Positions 48,842 to 52,991 of a stretch of DNA of 52,991 nt are shown one piece after another. The DNA comes from Gemmatimonas phototrophica (lineage in GTDB: Bacteria; Latescibacterota; UBA2968; UBA8231), in the NCBI GenBank assembly GCA_945861755.1, contig CAMAVQ010000012.1, positions 1 through 52,991 of the forward strand, written 5' to 3'. The notes beneath the pieces are model-generated. The model was not told the origin of the DNA. It was given only the letters and a program-made list of their open reading frames with translations, and ran no database searches. Made by a program: the position numbers and the translations under genes. Each line of letters begins with the position of its first letter. Within the stretch, counting starts at the first letter, position 1.

Positions 48842-49843
48842 ATGAAATCCTTTCTCGAGAGATTGCAAGATTCCGCCCCGCTGATCTTCGATGGGGGTTT
48901 CGGTTCCCAGCTCTTTCTCCGGGGCATCCAGCTGACCAACAGCGCCCTGGCCAACGAATCACACCCCGAGGCGGTGGTAGCCATCCACGGGGACTATATC
49001 GCGGCCGGGGTCGATGCCATCGAGACCAACACCTTTGTGGCCTCGCCCCTGCACCTGGCCATGGCGGACCGCGACGCGGCCCAGGCCGAAAAGCTGGTGC
49101 GGCTGGCGGTGCGCCACGCCCGTCAGGCGGTGGAGGAGAGTGGCCGCCCAGTGTATGTGGCCGGTTCCATCGGCCCTTCTCCTGGGGCCATCGAGGCGGA
49201 TGCCGGCGGGGTGGACTTTGGCATTGCCGACGCCGCGGTGCGCGAGGCGCACCAGCGGGTGGTGGGGGCCATGGCTGAGGAGGGGGTGGACTTCTTCTGT
49301 ATCGAGACGATGTTCTCCGCCAAGGAGGCGGCCATGGCTGCCGAAGCGGCGCGGCAGACCGGCTTGCCCATCGCCGTCAACCTGACCTATAAGTACACCC
49401 GCGACCGCAAGACCGGCCAGGAGATCTACCGCACCGACTGGGGCCACTCGGCGGGAGATTTGTTAGCCATTCTCAGCGGCGGCGAGTTTTCGGGGGGCGT
49501 GAACCTGCTCGACCACATTCAGGTGCTGGGCCTCAACTGCGGGGCCGAGTCGACGCTGCCGGAACACACCGGCATGCCCTACGCCATCAATGGGGTGCGC
49601 CAGCTGCGCCTGGCCATGCAGGAGCGCGGCCTGGAGGTCGTGCGTTTTATGGCTTTCCCCAACGCCGGCCTGCCCCGTCTGGACAAGGACCGCAAGACCA
49701 CCCACTACCCCCATTCGCCCGAGGAGATGGCTGCCAAGGCCGGCGAGCTGCTGCGGGAGGGGGGGTACCTGATCGGGGGTTGCTGCGGCACCACCCCGGA
49801 CCATATCCGCGCCTTGCGGGCGGCAGTGGAGGCAGCGCGATGA
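48842..49843 (+). CDS. Homocysteine S-methyltransferase domain protein
   Basis: 333 residues, the zinc-dependent Hcy-binding TIM barrel of MetH/MmuM type. Substrate-side IFDGGFGSQLFLRG, IETNTFVASP, and zinc cysteines in VLGLNCGAES and IGGCCGTTP. Complete stand-alone module. The ATGA overlap with the pterin-binding gene couples the two. With the corrinoid and pterin proteins it forms the three functional parts of MetH on separate chains. Confidence 0.94.
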   Translation: MKSFLERLQDSAPLIFDGGFGSQLFLRGIQLTNSALANESHPEAVVAIHGDYIAAGVDAIETNTFVASPLHLAMADRDAAQAEKLVRLAVRHARQAVEESGRPVYVAGSIGPSPGAIEADAGGVDFGIADAAVREAHQRVVGAMAEEGVDFFCIETMFSAKEAAMAAEAARQTGLPIAVNLTYKYTRDRKTGQEIYRTDWGHSAGDLLAILSGGEFSGGVNLLDHIQVLGLNCGAESTLPEHTGMPYAINGVRQLRLAMQERGLEVVRFMAFPNAGLPRLDKDRKTTHYPHSPEEMAAKAGELLREGGYLIGGCCGTTPDHIRALRAAVEAAR

Positions 49844-50856
49844 AGCTAGCTGGGCGGGAATTCACCCTCATCGGCGAGAATATCCACACCACCCGGGTGG
49901 TATTGCTCAAGGGCAAACGAGTGGCCAATCTGCCCGAGGGTGGGCAAGCCCTGCGTTTCACCGACCCCCAGGGGCGGCCAGGGCTGTTGCCCATCCCCGA
50001 GAAAATCAAAGGCACCCAGGACTACCAGGAGGGCCGCGTCAAACACCTCAAGATTGCCCTCCAGGCAGCCATGGCCGGCGCCGAGGAGGGCTTGGAGTAC
50101 CTGCGCTACCTGGTGCGGCGCCAGGAGGAGGCCGGGGCTGACTTTCTCGATCTAAACGTGGACGAGATCTCGCTGCGTTACGAGGAGCAGCGCCTGGCCA
50201 TAGAGTGGCTGGTGCGCGCGGTCAGGGAGATGAGTCTTTTGCCCCTGGCGGTGGATTCCTCGCGCGTCGAGACCCTGCGTGCCGGCCTGGAGATGATGGA
50301 GGGCCGCCGTTGCTTGCTCAACTCGGCCTCCCTGGAACGCCTGGAGGCCCTGGACCTGGCCCGCGAATACGGGGCCGAGCTGGTGATCAGCGCCGCCGGG
50401 GAAAAAGGCATGCCCGAAGGTACCGAGGGGCGGCTGGTCAACGCGGCGCGTATGGTAGAAGCGGCCCTGGCGAAGGGCTTTGCTCCGGAAACCCTCTACA
50501 TCGATCCGCTGGTTTTCCCGATCTCGGTGGACATCGAGTTCGGCGGGCATTGCCTGGAGGCCATCCGCCAAATGCGCCGCCAGCATGGCCCACAGATCCG
50601 TATCACCGGTGGTTTCAGCAATATCTCCTTTGGCCTGCCCTGTCGGCAGATCGTCAACGAAGTGTTCCTGGTACTGGCTGCGGAGGCCGGCGCTGACAGC
50701 GGCATCGTCGATCCGGTGAGTAGCCGGCTGGAGCGGATCGCCGCCCTGGACCGAGGCGCCAGGCCCTTTCAGCTCACCGAGGAGATGCTGCTGGGCCGGG
50801 ACCTCAACTGCAAGAATTTCCTGCGGGCGTACCGCAAGGGAGAACTGGAGGTCTGA
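49840..50856 (+). CDS. Pterin-binding methyltetrahydrofolate:corrinoid methyltransferase
   Basis: 338 residues of the DHPS-like TIM barrel (AcsE/MetH pterin module). Features: FTLIGENIHTTR at the N-terminus, ADFLDLNVDEIS, LPLAVDSSRVETLRAGLEM, LNSASLERLE, and ITGGFSNISFGLP (the conserved pterin-binding Asn/Ser stretch). Start at 49840 set by the overlap with the preceding stop. Supplies methyl groups from CH3-THF to the corrinoid protein. Confidence 0.93.
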   Translation: MKLAGREFTLIGENIHTTRVVLLKGKRVANLPEGGQALRFTDPQGRPGLLPIPEKIKGTQDYQEGRVKHLKIALQAAMAGAEEGLEYLRYLVRRQEEAGADFLDLNVDEISLRYEEQRLAIEWLVRAVREMSLLPLAVDSSRVETLRAGLEMMEGRRCLLNSASLERLEALDLAREYGAELVISAAGEKGMPEGTEGRLVNAARMVEAALAKGFAPETLYIDPLVFPISVDIEFGGHCLEAIRQMRRQHGPQIRITGGFSNISFGLPCRQIVNEVFLVLAAEAGADSGIVDPVSSRLERIAALDRGARPFQLTEEMLLGRDLNCKNFLRAYRKGELEV

Positions 50857-50857
50857 A

Positions 50858-51133
50858 ATGGCAAAATACCAGGTGTTGTACTGGCGGGATATCCCGGCCC
50901 AGCTCAAGGCGTACGAGGGAAGTCGACCCATCTCGCAGCCGCTGTCGGAACGGTTCCAGTTGGAGATCGACCGCGTCGCCATGAAAGACGGCCTGGTGGG
51001 CTCTGACGAGTACCTGGATCAGTGGCAGTGGAGCGAGGCCCAGGAGCGGCCCGGCACCGCCAGGGAAGTGCTCGAAGAACTGGCCGAGGAGTTGGAGGCG
51101 CAGTTCGACGATCTGGTCGGTAAAAAGAAATGA
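50858..51133 (+). CDS. 'Virulence factor' family small protein (PF13769-like)
   Basis: 91 residues: [48 protein letters not shown] and an acidic Glu-rich C-terminal helix. The YWRDIPAQ start is characteristic of a small family whose members sit beside methyl-folate/corrinoid methyltransferase genes, despite its name. It starts 1 base after the pterin-binding gene and overlaps mnmG by 4 bases. Likely an accessory subunit or stabiliser of the methyl-transfer complex. Confidence 0.85.
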   Translation: MAKYQVLYWRDIPAQLKAYEGSRPISQPLSERFQLEIDRVAMKDGLVGSDEYLDQWQWSEAQERPGTAREVLEELAEELEAQFDDLVGKKK

Positions 51134-52991
51134 GCATTTTTGCTAAGCACTACGAGGTGATTGTGGTGGGCGCTGGCCACGCCGGCACCGAGGCGGCTCT
51201 GGCAGCGGCCCGTATGGGCGCCCAGACCCTGCTTTTGACCATGAACCTCGACACCATCGGCCAGATGTCCTGCAACCCGGCCATCGGCGGCATCGGCAAG
51301 GGCCATCTGGTCAAGGAGATCGACGCCCTGGGCGGGCAGATGGCCGTCAACACCGACCTGACTGGCCTGCAGTTCCGCCGGCTCAACACCAGCCGGGGGC
51401 CGGCGGTGCGGGCCTCCCGGGCCCAGGCCGACAAGAAGGCGTACCAACACGAGATGAAATTTGCCTGCGAACAGCAGGAACACCTGGACATCCGCCAGGG
51501 CATGATGGAGCAGCTGTTGGTGGAGGGGGGCCGGGTGCAGGGGGTGGGGATCAAGGGTGGCGTGGTGTACCTGAGCCAAACCGTAGTGTTGACCACCGGC
51601 ACCTTTCTGCGGGGCAAGATCCACGTGGGGGATTTTTCCTACAGCGCGGGCCGGGCCGGCGAAAGCGCTGCGGTAAAGGCGGCCGACGGGCTGGCGGCCC
51701 TGGGCTTTGAGATCGGCCGGCTCAAGACCGGTACCCCGCCCCGGATCAACGGGCGGACCATCGATTTTGCGGCCATGGAGATCCAGCCTGGGGATGACCC
51801 GCCCCGGCCCTTCTCCTACGAGATCGAGCAGATCACCCAACCCCAGATGCCCTGCTGGATCACCTACACCAACCCACAGACCCACCTCCTCGTCGAGGAG
51901 AACCTCAGCCGCTCGGCCATGTACGGGGGGTTTATCGAGGGCATCGGCCCCCGGTATTGTCCATCCATCGAGGACAAGGTAGTCAAGTTCCGCGACAAGG
52001 AGCGGCACCAGATCTTCGTCGAACCCGAGGGCCGGCGCACCCTGGAATACTACATAAATGGCCTCTCCATGAGCCTGCCCGAGGAATTGCAACACGCCAT
52101 TGTCCGCACCCTGCCAGGGCTGGAGCGGGCCGAACTCATGCGGCCGGCCTATGCGGTGGAATACGACTACGCCCCGCCCACCCAGCTGTACCCAAATCTG
52201 GAAACAAAGCGGGTGACTGGGCTGTTTTTCGCCGGCCAGATCAATGGCACCACCGGGTACGAGGAAGCCGGCGCCCAGGGGATCATGGCCGGGATCAATG
52301 CGGTGCTCAAGGCCAGGGGCGAGGCGCCGCTGGTGCTCGACCGCTCCCAGGCCTATATCGGGGTACTCATCGACGATTTGGTGACCAAGGGCACCCTGGA
52401 GCCGTACCGTATCTTCACCTCCAGAGCTGAGCACCGGCTGATCCTGCGCGAGGACAATGCCGACGAGCGGCTGATGGAGTTGGGGCGGGGGTTGGGCATG
52501 GTGAAGGATTCGGTGTACCAGCGTTATCAGCGCAAGCGGGAACAGGTGCGGGAGGAGTTGCAGCGCTTGGGGGTTCAGCGCGTGCGGGCCGACGACGAGC
52601 GGGCCAGGGAGGTGCTGGCCCAGTGCGGGTCGGCCCCCATCAAGGAATCGGCTTCCCTGGCCGATCTGCTGCGCCGGCCGGAAATCGGCTATGGGCAGCT
52701 GGTGTGTTTTGCCCCACCGCCGGCCCCGCTGCTGCCCGACGCAGCCGAGCAGGTGGAGGCCGAGATCAAGTACGAGGGGTACATCGAGCGCCAGCAGACC
52801 CAAGTGGACAAGCTGAAGCGCCTGGAGTCCATGCGTATCCCCGAGGACTTTGACTACCAGGCCTGCGACAAGAACCTGTCCACCGAAGCTCGTCAGAAGT
52901 TGACGCAGATCCGACCCCGCACCCTGGGCCAGGCCGGGCGCATCTCCGGGGTATCCCAGGCGGATGTATCGGCCCTGATGGTGCTGCTGCA
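51130..52991 (+). CDS. mnmG: tRNA uridine-5-carboxymethylaminomethyl enzyme MnmG (3' end cut off)
   Basis: 620 codons legible of about 625-630; runs off the window edge. FAD-binding [20 protein letters not shown] at residue 9, [45 protein letters not shown] and [18 protein letters not shown] are all characteristic. With MnmE it makes cmnm5U at U34, the same position thiolated by MnmA. Start at 51130 overlaps the preceding stop. Only a few C-terminal residues are missing. Confidence 0.97.
   Translation, partial: MSIFAKHYEVIVVGAGHAGTEAALAAARMGAQTLLLTMNLDTIGQMSCNPAIGGIGKGHLVKEIDALGGQMAVNTDLTGLQFRRLNTSRGPAVRASRAQADKKAYQHEMKFACEQQEHLDIRQGMMEQLLVEGGRVQGVGIKGGVVYLSQTVVLTTGTFLRGKIHVGDFSYSAGRAGESAAVKAADGLAALGFEIGRLKTGTPPRINGRTIDFAAMEIQPGDDPPRPFSYEIEQITQPQMPCWITYTNPQTHLLVEENLSRSAMYGGFIEGIGPRYCPSIEDKVVKFRDKERHQIFVEPEGRRTLEYYINGLSMSLPEELQHAIVRTLPGLERAELMRPAYAVEYDYAPPTQLYPNLETKRVTGLFFAGQINGTTGYEEAGAQGIMAGINAVLKARGEAPLVLDRSQAYIGVLIDDLVTKGTLEPYRIFTSRAEHRLILREDNADERLMELGRGLGMVKDSVYQRYQRKREQVREELQRLGVQRVRADDERAREVLAQCGSAPIKESASLADLLRRPEIGYGQLVCFAPPPAPLLPDAAEQVEAEIKYEGYIERQQTQVDKLKRLESMRIPEDFDYQACDKNLSTEARQKLTQIRPRTLGQAGRISGVSQADVSALMVLL

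Noticed and set aside
1-52991. CRISPR arrays, IS elements with transposase, rRNA or tRNA genes
   Set aside because: I found no regularly spaced repeats, no transposase or integrase frame and no tRNA cloverleaf.

Overview
The window is a gene-dense, GC-rich stretch of bacterial chromosome. An LptE-like lipoprotein, a DsbD and a lipobox HEAT protein point to a Gram-negative-type envelope. Three phytanoyl-CoA-dioxygenase (PhyH) proteins, a heparinase-like enzyme fused to a beta-propeller and two enolpyruvyl transferases with unusual active-site residues suggest an uncultured lineage of the Latescibacterota/Poribacteria kind. That placement is inference only; there is no rRNA here.

Layout. 1-4.5 kb: minus-strand operon of small ORF, alpha/beta hydrolase, RidA, PhyH, serS and folD (folD cut by the window edge). 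4.66-8.57 kb: an accessory island that reads as an integron-type gene-cassette cluster without an integrase (CALIN). It holds one well-folded and two weaker attC-like sites, a SAM methyltransferase, vapBC, a cupin, a DUF5990 protein, a DEDD exonuclease-like protein and a short ORF, plus a repeated 5' module with its own promoter. 8.58-9.83 kb: a DUF4143 ATPase with a perfect 15-bp inverted repeat in its leader. 9.85-20.3 kb: a nine-gene minus-strand operon that looks catabolic (SDR, Ldh_2 dehydrogenase, PhyH, heparinase-propeller fusion, MDR dehydrogenase, sugar isomerase, MurA paralogue, SDR, VOC).

20.4-26.98 kb: plus-strand EamA transporter, mnmA, PhyH; minus-strand thioesterase; plus-strand FAD oxidase, DNA methyltransferase, crcB and an Xre regulator ending in a strong terminator. 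26.98-33.9 kb: minus-strand housekeeping operon (trmH, epimerase, aroA, ribB, dsbD, MetE-like). 33.9-40 kb: rarA-methyltransferase fusion, HEAT lipoprotein, tandem NTF2-like protein; then convergent lptE and an M23 peptidase.

40.0-40.67 kb: a non-coding stretch rich in hairpins. 40.67-53 kb: a plus-strand run of S41 protease, lipA, phosphotransferase, an unknown protein, and then a corrinoid methyl-transfer cluster: MtaA/UroD-like methyltransferase, corrinoid protein, small cysteine protein, corrinoid activator, homocysteine methyltransferase, pterin-binding methyltransferase and a 'virulence factor' small protein. It ends in mnmG, cut by the window edge. The cluster has the parts of a B12-dependent methionine synthase split into separate polypeptides, and a B12-independent MetE-like enzyme lies 17 kb away.

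The points most worth a second look are the integrase-less cassette cluster with its shared promoter module, the split methionine synthase with its small cysteine protein, the heparinase-propeller operon, the PhyH protein with HxG in place of HxD, and the MurA with Asp in place of the catalytic Cys.
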